A DNA stretch of 64,000 bases from contig JABFQV010000008.1 in NCBI GenBank assembly GCA_013141495.1, positions 1 to 64,000 of the forward strand, written 5' to 3'. Origin of the DNA: Methylotenera sp. Lineage in GTDB: Bacteria; Pseudomonadota; Gammaproteobacteria; Burkholderiales; Methylophilaceae. Under the pieces are notes generated by a model. The model made no database searches. It worked only from the letters and a program-made list of their open reading frames with translations, and was not told the DNA's origin. The first letter of the stretch is position 1. Each line of letters begins with the position of its first letter. Made by a program: the position numbers and the translations under genes. Positions 1 through 9,438 of the stretch are shown one piece after another.

Positions 1-239
1 ATATTACATATAATAATTTAATTCATCAAAAAGTCAAATAAAACTGCTTCAATTTTGTGAATTATAAGCAAAATTCTAAGTTATCCTTGGGGTCAAAGTT
101 GCAATTTTTAATCGGCAAAGGTAATACTTTTTTTGAAAATATAAAAATAAAAAAGCGATCTTAAATGGCATTATTCGCCAAATAAAATTCACGTGAGACC
201 AAGTTAACTTATTGATTTTAATTATTATCCTTTTAAAAT

Positions 240-312
240 CATAATGTTACGCGCTGGAGGTTAGAAGATTCATAATCCTGGGGTCGAGGGTTCAAGTCCC
301 TCTTTCCCACCA
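240..312 (+). pseudogene. Degenerate tRNA (CAT anticodon) 3' part
   Basis: The 3' half has a well-formed T-arm (GAGGG, loop TTCAAGT, CCCTC) and ends in an encoded CCA at 310-312. The anticodon loop reads TTCATAA, so the anticodon is CAT as in tRNA-Met or tRNA-Ile2. The stem around that loop pairs poorly. The acceptor side is one base short. The D-arm region lacks a normal stem, and no 5' acceptor strand complementary to the 3' end can be found. I read this as a remnant or duplicated attachment-site fragment rather than a working tRNA. Confidence 0.55.
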
Positions 313-316
313 ATAA

Positions 317-348
317 AGACGCCCCTCTCGAGAGATTGGGGCGTTTTC
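317..348 (+). terminator. Rho-independent terminator after the tRNA relic
   Basis: ACGCCCC at 319-325 pairs with GGGGCGT at 338-344, and TTTT follows. It starts a few bases past the CCA end of the tRNA relic, as expected for a tRNA transcript terminator. The opposite strand also has a short T-run, so it could act both ways. Confidence 0.75.
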
Positions 349-364
349 AATTGTGCGCAATGGG

Positions 365-510
365 ACACTAGCGGGGCAATTGGAGAAAATAACCAGCAAC
401 AACTCCACCCCACCGCTACACCCACCAACACCAACTCGTAATTAGTTATTTTTCACTGAATTCAAGACTTTTTTGAGCGTAACTACCCCACCAATGCCCC
501 GCGAGCCTCA
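365..510. repeat. Inverted GC-rich motifs, possible integrase arm sites
   Basis: The plus strand has GCGGGGCAATTGG at about 373-385. The minus strand has GCGGGGCATTGGTGGGG reading leftward from about 502. CCCCACC recurs at about 408-414 and 486-492. Short G-rich repeats of this style commonly lie between a tRNA attachment site and P4-type integrase genes. Here no integrase frame remains, so the assignment is inference. Confidence 0.3.
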
Positions 511-819
511 TTTACATTACTTTTATCTAATAGATAGAATAACTTACAAGATTAAACCGTAAGATACCAAGTCCGTAGTAGATATTTTTCACCGTGCAAG
601 CTTTGATTAAACCAACAGTGATAAAGGGTAAACCCTGGCAGCAATTGAGAAAAGAACCAATAGTCTTTTTTAATGTTATGTAGTTTCACACTAGAGGCAT
701 TTTGTTTATGCTTAACCACCACTGCAAATGGGTCGATGCTGATTAAAAAACTCAAATTGAACTGCTACGCGACATTAGCTGGAAATTACAGGTGGCGAGG
801 TAAGGCGCTCACTAAATAA

Positions 820-2178
820 TCACTTCATTACGCCAAATAAGTACAAAAATACCGCAAAAATAGCGATTGGCGCCACGATATTGTTAGTGAAGCGCCATAA
901 ATCATAGCCATTGCGATGCAGGTTTAGCTCTTCTTGTGAGTGGTTTTTTTTCATGAAATAGCCTGCAAAAATTGCCATGAATAAGCCGCCTAACGGCAAT
1001 AGTATGGTCGAGGTGAGCTTGTCTAGGGTTTCAAAGATATTAAGTCCGGAGATGATTTTTATTTCTTTCCATTCATTGAACGAAAGTAATACCGCTATGC
1101 CTAGCAACCAAACACTAATGCCAATTAACAAGGCGGCAGTTGTTCTTTTCATGGCTTTGTTTTCAACAATCCATGCGATGGCGGGTTCTACTAACGAGAT
1201 AGAAGATGACCAGGCGGCAAAGGCTACTAGCATGAAAAATAAGGTGCCAATGAAGTGACCCCCAGGCATGTGCCCAAAGGCAATAGGCAGGGTTTGAAAA
1301 ATCAAGCCAGGCCCTGCGGCGGCGGGTAGGTGATTGGCAAAAACCAAGGCATAAATTGCAAGCCCGACTAACAGCCCGAGCATTGTGTCTGCAATGGCAA
1401 TGTAAATGGTGGTGCGCGCAATTGAGATGTGGCGTTGTAAATAGGAACCATAGACCATGACGGCGCCCATGCCCAAGCTTAAAGAAAAAAAGGCATGACC
1501 TAAAGCCGTTAATACGACCGCTGGTGTGATTTTTCCAAAATCAGGGTTGAACATAAACTGTACGGCCAAGTGCATGTCACCTTCTGATAAGCTGTAGCCT
1601 AATAGCACAAGCAGTATCATGAATAATGCGGGGATCAAGATGTTGTTGGCTTTTTCTAAGCCTGAATTTACGCCACGCGCCACCACGCCCATGGTGAGTA
1701 GCATAAAAACGGTGTGCCAGAAAAGCAGTGTGACAGGTGAGGCGAGTAAGGCGTTAAAGTTAGCGATTGACTGAGGGCCTTCAATGCCCGCAAATGTGCC
1801 AATTGCCGCATAGTAGATGTAACTTAAAACCCAGCCACCGATGACGCTGTAAAAGCCAAGAATTAAAAGACCGGTGACCATGCCCATGCCACCTAGATAT
1901 TTCCAAGAACGTGAAACATTGGCTTCCGCTGCCAAGGCTTGCATGCCGTTGTATGGGTTTTTTTGCGCACGACGGCCAAGTAAAATTTCAGTCATCATCA
2001 GCGGAATGCCTACCAATAGAATGCATAGGATAAACACTAGAACAAAAGCACTGCCGCCATTAACGCCTATCATGTAGGGTAGTTTCCAGATGTTGCCCAA
2101 GCCAATGGCAGAGCCGGCGGTGGCTAACATGAATGTCCAGCGATTACCCCAGTGACTACGTTTGACGGGTAGGTTCAT
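820..2178 (-). CDS. Sodium-dependent transporter, NSS/SNF family
   Basis: This is an inner-membrane Na+-coupled amino-acid-type symporter with the LeuT fold. The N-terminus carries the family signature (GSAIGLGNIWKLPY followed by NGGSAF), which forms the unwound TM1 and the substrate and sodium site. About 11-12 hydrophobic segments follow, in the usual length for bacterial members (about 450 residues). A TTG at 2190 could extend it, but the ATG at 2178 has GAGAG at good spacing and is preferred. It lies upstream of, and is read in the same direction as, no close partner; the nearest gene on its upstream side is an APC permease. The substrate cannot be read from sequence. Confidence 0.88.
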   Translation of the reverse strand: MNLPVKRSHWGNRWTFMLATAGSAIGLGNIWKLPYMIGVNGGSAFVLVFILCILLVGIPLMMTEILLGRRAQKNPYNGMQALAAEANVSRSWKYLGGMGMVTGLLILGFYSVIGGWVLSYIYYAAIGTFAGIEGPQSIANFNALLASPVTLLFWHTVFMLLTMGVVARGVNSGLEKANNILIPALFMILLVLLGYSLSEGDMHLAVQFMFNPDFGKITPAVVLTALGHAFFSLSLGMGAVMVYGSYLQRHISIARTTIYIAIADTMLGLLVGLAIYALVFANHLPAAAGPGLIFQTLPIAFGHMPGGHFIGTLFFMLVAFAAWSSSISLVEPAIAWIVENKAMKRTTAALLIGISVWLLGIAVLLSFNEWKEIKIISGLNIFETLDKLTSTILLPLGGLFMAIFAGYFMKKNHSQEELNLHRNGYDLWRFTNNIVAPIAIFAVFLYLFGVMK

Positions 2179-2323
2179 AATGGCTCTCAAATGCTATTTT
2201 TATGATAATAATTAATTTAAGACTTTTTAAAATCAAGATTAATGCTGCATGCAGAAAATCCCATACAAACGCTAAACTCAAAATAAAACATGGTAAATAA
2301 CAGTGGTATTTATATTGCACAGG

Positions 2324-3742
2324 TTATGAATTTAGTTTTTTGTGCTGTTTATTTAGTTTGCTGTGGTGCATGGAGTAGGCAAAATAAATGATGATGCCAG
2401 CTAATATCCACAAACCAAACCTAAGCCAAGTACTTGCTGGTAAAAATGTCATCAACGCACCACATGAAACTACGCCCAACACCGGAATTAAAGGGTTCCA
2501 CGGATTTTTAAATGGTCGATGAAGTTCAGGCTGGCGAATACGCAATACGATGACGCCAACACAAACCATAACAAAGCTGGCTAAAGTACCGATGTTTACA
2601 GTTTCTGCCAACTCGCCCAAAGGAATAAAACCGGCAACTAACGATACAATAAAACCGCACATTAAAATGATGCGTGTAGGCGTTTTTCGGTCTGGGTTAA
2701 CCTTTGAAAAAACAGGTGAGATCAAGCCATCTCGGCTCATAGCAAATAGGATACGGGTCAAGCCGTAAAGCAGAACCAGCAGCACTGTGATGAGCCCGGC
2801 AAGCACGCCTGTTGCAACTAAAGTAGATGACCAGGTGTGCCCGATCCTTGTTAATGCATAGGCTACTGGTGAAGATACGTTGAGTTCTGTATAAGATACG
2901 ATGCCAGTAAGTAAACCCGATACGACAATATAAACAATGGTGCAAAAGACGAGTGAGCTGAGCAATCCTATGGGTAAGTCGCGTTGAGGATTTTTTGCTT
3001 CTTCTGCGGCGGTAGAAACCGCATCAAAACCGAAATAGGCAAAGAACACTAAAGATGCGCCAGCTAATACGCCAATGTTTTTACCATTTTCTAAGGTGCT
3101 GAACCAGCCGAATGGCATGAATGGTTGCCAGTTATCTGTGTTGAGATGCGCGGAGGCTAAAGCAATAAAAATGGCGATGGTTGAGAGCTTAATAACTACG
3201 ATAATGTTATTAAAGCGCGCGCTTTCTTTAACGCCGATAATTAACAAAATAGTGAGTACCCAGATAATGGCAAATGCTGGCAGATTGATTACTCCGCCCA
3301 TGACTGGAGCTTTGGTAATGGCCTCAGGTAAATATATATTAAAGTTGCTCAGGGTATTGATAAAATAGCCGGCCCAGCCGTTAGCAACGGCAGCGGCACC
3401 AACGCCGTACTCCAGAAGCAGAATCCACCCCATTACCCATGCGATAAATTCGCCGAATGCTACATAGCTATAGCCATAAGCGCTACCAGAGCCACCGACT
3501 GAAGCGGCAAGCTCTGCATAAGCGAGCGCCGCAAAACCAGATGCAACCCCGGCGATAATGAAGGACAGCACTACAGCCGGACCAGATTGTGTTGCAGCGG
3601 CTATGCCAGTCAATACAAAAATACCGGTGCCAATTGCGCAGCCGATTCCCAAAAGTGCTAAGTCAAACGCTGAGAGGCACTTCTTTAGACCGCTGTCTGA
3701 ATGTGCGGTGATTGCTTTAGTGCGCAGAAGCTGCTTGAGCAT
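2324..3742 (-). CDS. APC-family amino acid permease (CAT/YfnA-like)
   Basis: This is a 472-residue inner-membrane amino-acid:proton symporter or exchanger of the APC superfamily. The N-terminal part has the consensus GIGCAIGTGIFVLTG (TM1) and later FFAYFGFDAVSTAAEEAKNP (TM6 region), both typical of cationic-amino-acid-transporter-like permeases. Twelve or more hydrophobic segments span nearly the whole length, and the C-terminus is short and charged. It is read in the same direction as the NSS transporter but 146 bases upstream of it, so it probably has its own promoter. The substrate is not resolvable. Confidence 0.88.
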   Translation of the reverse strand: MLKQLLRTKAITAHSDSGLKKCLSAFDLALLGIGCAIGTGIFVLTGIAAATQSGPAVVLSFIIAGVASGFAALAYAELAASVGGSGSAYGYSYVAFGEFIAWVMGWILLLEYGVGAAAVANGWAGYFINTLSNFNIYLPEAITKAPVMGGVINLPAFAIIWVLTILLIIGVKESARFNNIIVVIKLSTIAIFIALASAHLNTDNWQPFMPFGWFSTLENGKNIGVLAGASLVFFAYFGFDAVSTAAEEAKNPQRDLPIGLLSSLVFCTIVYIVVSGLLTGIVSYTELNVSSPVAYALTRIGHTWSSTLVATGVLAGLITVLLVLLYGLTRILFAMSRDGLISPVFSKVNPDRKTPTRIILMCGFIVSLVAGFIPLGELAETVNIGTLASFVMVCVGVIVLRIRQPELHRPFKNPWNPLIPVLGVVSCGALMTFLPASTWLRFGLWILAGIIIYFAYSMHHSKLNKQHKKLNS

Positions 3743-3870
3743 ACATGGTGTCCTTTTGAGTGCTTCTTAAAAAATATCAACGATTAAAAATAACGGTGAA
3801 TTAATTGCTAGCCAATCGTAAACATTAAAATAATGATGGTCAATGAAAACTCACTATAGTGTTTCAGATT

Positions 3871-5175
3871 TTAGCTATTGAACATGGCCTTAAGTGCCGC
3901 AATCATGTAACTATGGTCAAGAACTCCTGCGCTTTCTCTAATACTATGCATTGCCCACATTGGCGAACCTACATCAACACTGGGAATACCTAAGTTTGAT
4001 GCCACAATTGGGCCAATGGTACTGCCGCAGCCTAAATCTGTGCGGTGCGCATATTGCTGATAAGGCACATTTGCACGTTCACAAAGTTTAATAAAGCGCG
4101 CCGCCGTGTCAGCATTGGTTGAATAGCGCTGATTGGCATTGGTTTTGATGACAGGGCCATGGTTGACCAAGACATGGTGACAAGGCTCATAAGCATTGGG
4201 GTGGTTGGGATGGTAGGCGTGCGCCATGTCTGCACTGATAAAAAAGCTTTGCGCTAATGTGCGTAACCGCGCCTCTTCAGCCAAGCCGGTGCTGGCGGCA
4301 ATGCGATTGATGACATCGGATAAAAAGCTGCCGCTTGCACCAGATGCACTTTCGCTACCGACTTCTTCATGGTCAAACAGCGCGCAGATACTGGTTGCTT
4401 GTTGGTTTTTTGTGGCTAAAAGTGCGGTGACCGCCGCATGACATGAGGCCAAGTTATCCAGTTGGCTATTGGCGATAAACACTTGCTGAGCACCCCAGAA
4501 TACCCCTTTTTGCGTATCAAAAACATTGAACTCAAAGGTCAAAATATCTTTTACTTCGACTTCGAGAGCTTGCGCAATATAGGCTAAAAATTGTTTATCG
4601 GCTTCGATACCATCTTCGCTCTCGGCAAAAAGCAGTGGTAACTCAGTTTGTTTGTTGAGCTTTAAACCTTGATCATTCACCTCACGGTTCATGTGGATGG
4701 CTAAATTTGGCAAACGCATCAGCGCATCATCAAACTTCAACAACCTGATTTCATGACCATGTTCAGCCCGAATAGTAACGCGCCCGGCAATACTTAAATC
4801 GCGGTCAGTAAATGTGGCTAAAATCGGCCCGCCATAGACTTCAACGCCAATTCTCACCAAACCATTGCTAGCAAATGCCGCTTGTGGTTTGAGTCGCAGC
4901 CCAGGTGAATCGGTATGTGCGCCAACGATGCGTAGCCCGGTATTGGGTAGTGGTTGCTCACCAAGCGTGAAGGCAATAATCGATGCACCAGCACGCGTTA
5001 CAAAATAACTTCCCCCAGTTGTAAGCTGCCAAGTTTTCGTTTCATCAAGTCGGGTAAACCCTTGACTGAGCAGTCGCTGTTTAACATTATTAACCGCATG
5101 CCACGGGCTAGGGCTTGCATCAATAAAGCTGAGCAAGTCTTGGGCTTGTGTGCGAACTTCGGCTGAGATATTCAT
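3871..5175 (-). CDS. apeB: M18 family aminopeptidase
   Basis: This is a cytosolic dizinc metallopeptidase that releases N-terminal residues, with a preference for acidic or neutral ones in this family. At 434 residues it has the normal length. Visible motifs include AHTDSPGLRLKP (first metal-binding His and Asp), FDHEEVGSESASG (catalytic Glu and metal ligand), ISADMAHAYHPNHP, and the C-terminal MHSIRESAG with a metal-binding His. The gene begins 17 bases downstream of hemF, so it may be co-transcribed with the hemF-side genes. Confidence 0.92.
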   Translation of the reverse strand: MNISAEVRTQAQDLLSFIDASPSPWHAVNNVKQRLLSQGFTRLDETKTWQLTTGGSYFVTRAGASIIAFTLGEQPLPNTGLRIVGAHTDSPGLRLKPQAAFASNGLVRIGVEVYGGPILATFTDRDLSIAGRVTIRAEHGHEIRLLKFDDALMRLPNLAIHMNREVNDQGLKLNKQTELPLLFAESEDGIEADKQFLAYIAQALEVEVKDILTFEFNVFDTQKGVFWGAQQVFIANSQLDNLASCHAAVTALLATKNQQATSICALFDHEEVGSESASGASGSFLSDVINRIAASTGLAEEARLRTLAQSFFISADMAHAYHPNHPNAYEPCHHVLVNHGPVIKTNANQRYSTNADTAARFIKLCERANVPYQQYAHRTDLGCGSTIGPIVASNLGIPSVDVGSPMWAMHSIRESAGVLDHSYMIAALKAMFNS

Positions 5176-5192
5176 GATGGTGATGGATTGAG

Positions 5193-6095
5193 CTAGAGCC
5201 AGTCTTTTTCAATCAAAAAGTCTGTATAAAGTTTTGATTCCGGGCTACCAACTTCGGGTTTCCAGTCGTAACGCCATTTTACGATGGGCGGCATCGATAG
5301 CAAAATCGACTCAGTGCGACCATTAGACTGCAAGCCAAATAAGGTGCCACGGTCGTACACCAGATTAAATTCCACATAACGCCCACGTCTGTAAGCTTGG
5401 AAATCGCGTTCGCGCTCGCCATAGGGCGTGTCTTTGCGGCGTTGCACAATTGGCAAGTAGGCTTGCAAAAAGCTGTCACCCACAGCACGGTGAAACGCAA
5501 AGCTACGTTCGAAACCTAACTCGTTGAAGTCATCATAGAAAATACCGCCGATGCCACGCGGCTCTTGACGGTGTTTAAGGTAAAAGTACTCGTCACACTC
5601 TTTTTTAAATTTTGGGTAGTAAGCTGGATCGAAGGCATCCAAGGCGGTTTTATTGGTACGATGAAAATGCTCTGCATCCTCTTCAAAGCCATAATAAGGT
5701 GTTAGATCCATGCCGCCGCCAAACCACCAAATATCCTCCTCAGCCTCGTTTGGCGCTTTCGCCACAAAAAATCGTACATTCATGTGTACGGTAGGAATGT
5801 ACGGATTGCGCGGGTGAAAAACCAGTGATACGCCCATCGCCTCCCATGCGCGGCCTGCGGCTTCAGGGTGTGCGGCACTGGCAGAAGGTGGCAGTTTATT
5901 GCCCAGTACGTGAGAAAACCCCACGCCGGCGCGTTCAAATACATTGCCTTCTTCCAGCAAGCAAGAAGTACCGCCGCCGCCTTCGGGGCGTTGCCAGCTA
6001 TCTTGCAGAAAATTTTTGCCATCAACCAACTCAACGGCTTCTACGATCTTTGCTTGCAGGTTTTGTAAATAACTTAGTACGTCTTGGGTATTCAT
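5193..6095 (-). CDS. hemF: Oxygen-dependent coproporphyrinogen III oxidase
   Basis: HemF decarboxylates coproporphyrinogen III to protoporphyrinogen IX in aerobic haem synthesis, in the cytosol. The 300-residue length is standard. Recognisable family blocks are [46 protein letters not shown] and the C-terminal [12 protein letters not shown]. It lies 16 bases downstream of purD, a common betaproteobacterial neighbourhood, and is followed closely by apeB. Confidence 0.96.
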   Translation of the reverse strand: MNTQDVLSYLQNLQAKIVEAVELVDGKNFLQDSWQRPEGGGGTSCLLEEGNVFERAGVGFSHVLGNKLPPSASAAHPEAAGRAWEAMGVSLVFHPRNPYIPTVHMNVRFFVAKAPNEAEEDIWWFGGGMDLTPYYGFEEDAEHFHRTNKTALDAFDPAYYPKFKKECDEYFYLKHRQEPRGIGGIFYDDFNELGFERSFAFHRAVGDSFLQAYLPIVQRRKDTPYGERERDFQAYRRGRYVEFNLVYDRGTLFGLQSNGRTESILLSMPPIVKWRYDWKPEVGSPESKLYTDFLIEKDWL

Positions 6096-6111
6096 GATTG
6101 ACCTCTACGGC

Positions 6112-7380
6112 TTAGCCTTTAATGGCACGGTAGCCAATGTCGGTACGGAATTGTGCGCCGTTGAATTTGATTTCTTTTGTTATTTTATAGGCTTGCTGTT
6201 GCGCAAATTTTACTGTTTCACCCAAGGCTGTTACGCAAAGTACACGGCCGCCACTGGTGACTACTTTGCCATCTTTTAGCGTTGTGCCGGCGTGAAATAC
6301 ATGCGCATCTACTAAGTTTTTAGGCAAGCCTGTAATTTCATCACCTAACTTTGGCGTTTCTGGGTAATTAGCAGATGCCATTACCACGCCTAATGCAAAA
6401 CGTCTATCCCACTCAGCCTCAGCACGGTCTAGTGTGCCATTGACTGCATGTTCCATCAGCGCGACTAAATCACTTTTTAAACGCATCATAATTGGCTGCG
6501 TTTCTGGGTCACCCATGCGGCAGTTAAACTCTAACGTTTTGACATTGCCATTTGGGCTGATCATTAAGCCTGCATATAAAAAGCCTGTGTATGGAATGCC
6601 ATCTTTTGCCATGCCTTCAACCGTAGGTTTGATAATTTCGCGCATGACTTTTGCGTGAATTTCAGGCGTAACCACTGGTGCGGGTGAGTAAGCGCCCATG
6701 CCACCGGTGTTGGGGCCAAGGTCCGCGTCTAATAAGCGTTTGTGATCCTGACTTGTGGCAAGGGCTAAGATATTTTTGCCATCCACCATCACCATAAAGC
6801 TCGCTTCTTCACCTTGCAAAAACTCTTCAATCACAACACGTGCGCCGGCCGCACCTAGTTTGTTATCTTCGAGCATGGCGTCGATTGCAGCGTGGGCTTC
6901 GTCATCTCTCATGGCAACCACCACACCTTTGCCAGCGGCCAAGCCATCCGCTTTAATCACAATCGGCGCACCTTGCTGGCTCACATAATCATGCGCCAGT
7001 TTGGCGTCAGTAAAAGTGGCATAAGCCGCAGTGGGGATGTTGTGGCGCACCATAAAGGCTTTGGCAAAATCTTTGCTAGATTCCAATTGCGCAGCGGCTT
7101 GGGTGGGGCCGAAAATCTTGAGGCCTGCCGCGCGAAAGGCATCGACCACACCCTGAGATAGCGGTGCTTCAGGGCCGACAATGGTGAGATGAATTTTTTC
7201 ATCCTGCGCAAACTTTACTAAATCAGCCACCGCAGTAATCGGCACATTCATCATATCTGGGTTAATTGCAGTGCCAGCATTGCCAGGCGCCACATAGACG
7301 CGGCTGACTTCTTTATTGTGGGTGACTTTCCACGCGAGCGCATGTTCACGACCGCCACTGCCGATGACTAATATTTTCAT
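6112..7380 (-). CDS. purD: Phosphoribosylamine-glycine ligase (GARS)
   Basis: PurD joins glycine to 5-phosphoribosylamine using ATP, the second step of purine synthesis. The N-terminal domain begins MKILVIGSGGREHALAWK. The ATP-grasp core contains IKADGLAAGKGVVVA, and GGMGAYSPAP and the metal-binding EFNCRMGDPE follow. The ATG at 7380 sits behind GGAGG with seven bases between and is preferred over the GTG at 7386. In relatives purD usually follows purH directly. Here the two are separated by an ATPase/nuclease-like gene pair, and purD begins 47 bases after that pair. Confidence 0.95.
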   Translation of the reverse strand: MKILVIGSGGREHALAWKVTHNKEVSRVYVAPGNAGTAINPDMMNVPITAVADLVKFAQDEKIHLTIVGPEAPLSQGVVDAFRAAGLKIFGPTQAAAQLESSKDFAKAFMVRHNIPTAAYATFTDAKLAHDYVSQQGAPIVIKADGLAAGKGVVVAMRDDEAHAAIDAMLEDNKLGAAGARVVIEEFLQGEEASFMVMVDGKNILALATSQDHKRLLDADLGPNTGGMGAYSPAPVVTPEIHAKVMREIIKPTVEGMAKDGIPYTGFLYAGLMISPNGNVKTLEFNCRMGDPETQPIMMRLKSDLVALMEHAVNGTLDRAEAEWDRRFALGVVMASANYPETPKLGDEITGLPKNLVDAHVFHAGTTLKDGKVVTSGGRVLCVTALGETVKFAQQQAYKITKEIKFNGAQFRTDIGYRAIKG

Positions 7381-7427
7381 TACCACCCCTCCATCAGGAG
7401 CTATTTTTTTAATTAAGATTGTGGCGA

Positions 7428-8009
7428 TTAACTCAATAATTCTTTGAGATAGATTTTTTCGCCATTTGAAATTTCACGCTTATATGCTTTATCTGGTGCT
7501 GTTTTAGTCAATTTTTCTGGTTTGGCTACTGTTGTTGTTTTATTTAATGATGTTGGTTTCCCGCCCCATAAAACAATGTAACGCTCATCTGTAATCATTA
7601 ATTTCAGTGCGTGAAACTCTTCAATAAGAGCGATAGCATAATGTACAAATTGACGTGTGCTTTTGAATTGATTGGCGTAGCCAGTTGGGTTGTTAGATTT
7701 TAAATCAATATAAATTACAGTGAGTTTGTCATTGCGAACTAAAAAAATTACGTTATCACAAGCGCAATGATGTCCATGCTTGGCATTGCTGTTATCACTG
7801 ACGGCTAGCAATGGAGACATTTTTGCTAACTTACCACGCCCTTTATCTGGGTTTATTGAAATCCAATCTCCATTAGGAGTGGTTAAAGTAACTTTTCTGA
7901 GCTTGGCTGACACATCAGTTTCTTCAATTAAAATGTGAGCATGTTGGTCGCCGCGATAAGTTACACAAGAAAGAGACTCCCTCAGCTTGTCTATCTTAGC
8001 TGACAGCAT
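7428..8009 (-). CDS. Putative PD-(D/E)XK-like nuclease partner of the ATPase
   Basis: This 193-residue protein is one I cannot name. Its central part shows a possible nuclease core: Asp85 in HCACD, then a strand pair ending in YIDLKS with Asp102 and Lys104, followed by an amphipathic helix containing Gln120. The spacing fits the D...(D/E)XK pattern. Other features are a His/Cys cluster just before Asp85 (HGHHCAC) and a Lys-rich C-terminus. The ATG overlaps the ATPase stop codon (TGATG), with GGTGAG upstream, so the two are translationally coupled. A TTG one codon earlier is possible. A nuclease effector is inferred; no homologue is recalled. Confidence 0.6.
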   Translation of the reverse strand: MLSAKIDKLRESLSCVTYRGDQHAHILIEETDVSAKLRKVTLTTPNGDWISINPDKGRGKLAKMSPLLAVSDNSNAKHGHHCACDNVIFLVRNDKLTVIYIDLKSNNPTGYANQFKSTRQFVHYAIALIEEFHALKLMITDERYIVLWGGKPTSLNKTTTVAKPEKLTKTAPDKAYKREISNGEKIYLKELLS

Positions 8010-9418
8010 CAAAGCTCACCGCCATATAGAATGTCATTCTGAATGGAGTTCATATCTTCAATCGTGGTGTCGAAAGTGATTACTTCTATACCTATATCAG
8101 CTTGTATTTTTGCAGGTATCAAGGTGTTTATTTTGGTGGCTTTTGTTTCACCTGAAGCAGGTTTTGTTATGACTCCAGTGGTATAAAGTCGAACACGCTC
8201 AGGACTAAGTAACTCTTCATCATCGTATTTGTAACGTGTTTGCATCGCTTGAGTATGATCGGTTTTTTGCGCCAACATAATAAGCGTGTTGAACTCTTTA
8301 ACTAAGTAGTCACTATGTGTAGTTACAAAAACTTTAATGCCAGCATTGACCATACGCGCGACAAGCCTTGCTAATGCACGTTGGTTTTTAGGGTGTAAAT
8401 TGAGTTCTGGTTCGTCGATAATAAACACATCACCAGATTTTGCCTTACAGCGCAGATAAAAACCAATATCGAGTAACGCACGCACACAACTTGATGATTC
8501 GCCCATTGAGAAGCTTGGTTTTCCGTTACCCCTTGGCTTGTAAACAAGACCTCTGTCTTTTATTACTTTGTAACTCCCACCAATAAGCCCGTCAAAAGAG
8601 GTTAGGAGCGCTGGATTTTCAATAGCTAGCTCACCTATGTCTTTATCGAAGTCCTCTAGTTGACGAATGAAGTCCACGTTATCACGCACTGGCCAAGCAT
8701 AGCTATCAGAACCAGCTTGCATGCGTTGGTGGAGTAAAAACGGATTTTTTTGCAACTCCTTCGCGTCCAGCGTTCTAAGCGCTTCAACCATTCCCGTGCG
8801 AGCAAAATCTAATTCTTTGAGAAAAATTGCCGCTCCAGTACGTTCAGCACTAGCAATAAAGGTGTTGGGCAGGTAGGGAGAGAAAACAATTTCTGCGATT
8901 GCATCGCTAAGAAATTCTGATAAAGCCCAAATATCCAAGCCATCATCTGCTATAAGAACTTTAAGTAAGTCGCTATCTTTTTCCTTACTTATCGTAGCCA
9001 AAACTTTACCATCTGACCCACTTTTGATAGGGCGCTCAAAAGCTCTTTGCGTGAAGTCAATACTTTCTGAAACAGTCACTTTAATCTGAGCATTCTCAAA
9101 GTAAACTGGGTCGGCTGCAAAAACATCTGGCAATTGCTTTACGTATCGTTTACTAACTGCTTCGAGGTACGTATTCAATTTCCCAGAAAAAATTTCCTTT
9201 AAATCGAATTGATAAGTCTGTTCTTTTGCAGAGTCAGCTGCCTTAATCAGTGATATTAGTTCGGTACGTAAAAGTCTGCGCCAACTGCGTAAAAAACCAT
9301 ACACAGCGTATGTGGCATAAGTTTTACCAGTGTTATTCTCACCACAGATAATAGTTAAGTCAGCGAGTTCTAACTCAGCCTCATCCAGTAGCCCAAGCTT
9401 TTCAAATTTGAATTTCAT
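8009..9418 (-). CDS. AAA/ABC-type ATPase (AAA_15/OLD-like), putative defence ATPase
   Basis: This 469-residue cytosolic ATPase has the SMC/ABC-like layout seen in OLD, RecF and PARIS-type proteins. It has Walker A GENNTGKT (residues 26-33), a long helical insertion, an ABC-like signature SMGESSS near 304, Walker B IIDEPELNLHP near 333, and the H-loop TTHSDYL near 366. There is no C-terminal TOPRIM as in true OLD nucleases: only about 93 residues follow the H-loop. The nuclease role may lie in the overlapping downstream gene. GTG at 9424 is possible, but ATG 9418 has GGAG at proper distance. It begins about 20 bases after purH ends and therefore interrupts a purine operon. Confidence 0.8.
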   Translation of the reverse strand: MKFKFEKLGLLDEAELELADLTIICGENNTGKTYATYAVYGFLRSWRRLLRTELISLIKAADSAKEQTYQFDLKEIFSGKLNTYLEAVSKRYVKQLPDVFAADPVYFENAQIKVTVSESIDFTQRAFERPIKSGSDGKVLATISKEKDSDLLKVLIADDGLDIWALSEFLSDAIAEIVFSPYLPNTFIASAERTGAAIFLKELDFARTGMVEALRTLDAKELQKNPFLLHQRMQAGSDSYAWPVRDNVDFIRQLEDFDKDIGELAIENPALLTSFDGLIGGSYKVIKDRGLVYKPRGNGKPSFSMGESSSCVRALLDIGFYLRCKAKSGDVFIIDEPELNLHPKNQRALARLVARMVNAGIKVFVTTHSDYLVKEFNTLIMLAQKTDHTQAMQTRYKYDDEELLSPERVRLYTTGVITKPASGETKATKINTLIPAKIQADIGIEVITFDTTIEDMNSIQNDILYGGEL

Positions 9419-9438
9419 TCTCACTCCAACCCTTTAAT

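Larger units (their letters stand above)
1..819. other. AT-rich gene-poor left edge
   Basis: No convincing protein gene is seen here. The first 240 bases are very AT-rich. They are followed by a degenerate tRNA 3' part, a rho-independent terminator, and a stretch of GC-rich motifs in opposite orientations (about 365-510). A 67-codon leftward frame at 552-755 has no recognisable domain or clear ribosome-binding site and is probably chance or a relic. The arrangement resembles the worn end of an element integrated at a tRNA 3' end, but no integrase is left. Confidence 0.5.

Noticed and set aside
552-755. 67-residue leftward ORF in the gene-poor left edge
   Set aside because: There is no recognisable domain, no clear ribosome-binding site and no partner gene. 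It is most likely a chance frame or a relic of the lost element.
2245-2254. CTGCATGCAG palindrome between the two amino-acid transporter genes
   Set aside because: It is short, isolated, and without a matching motif or promoter context; likely chance.
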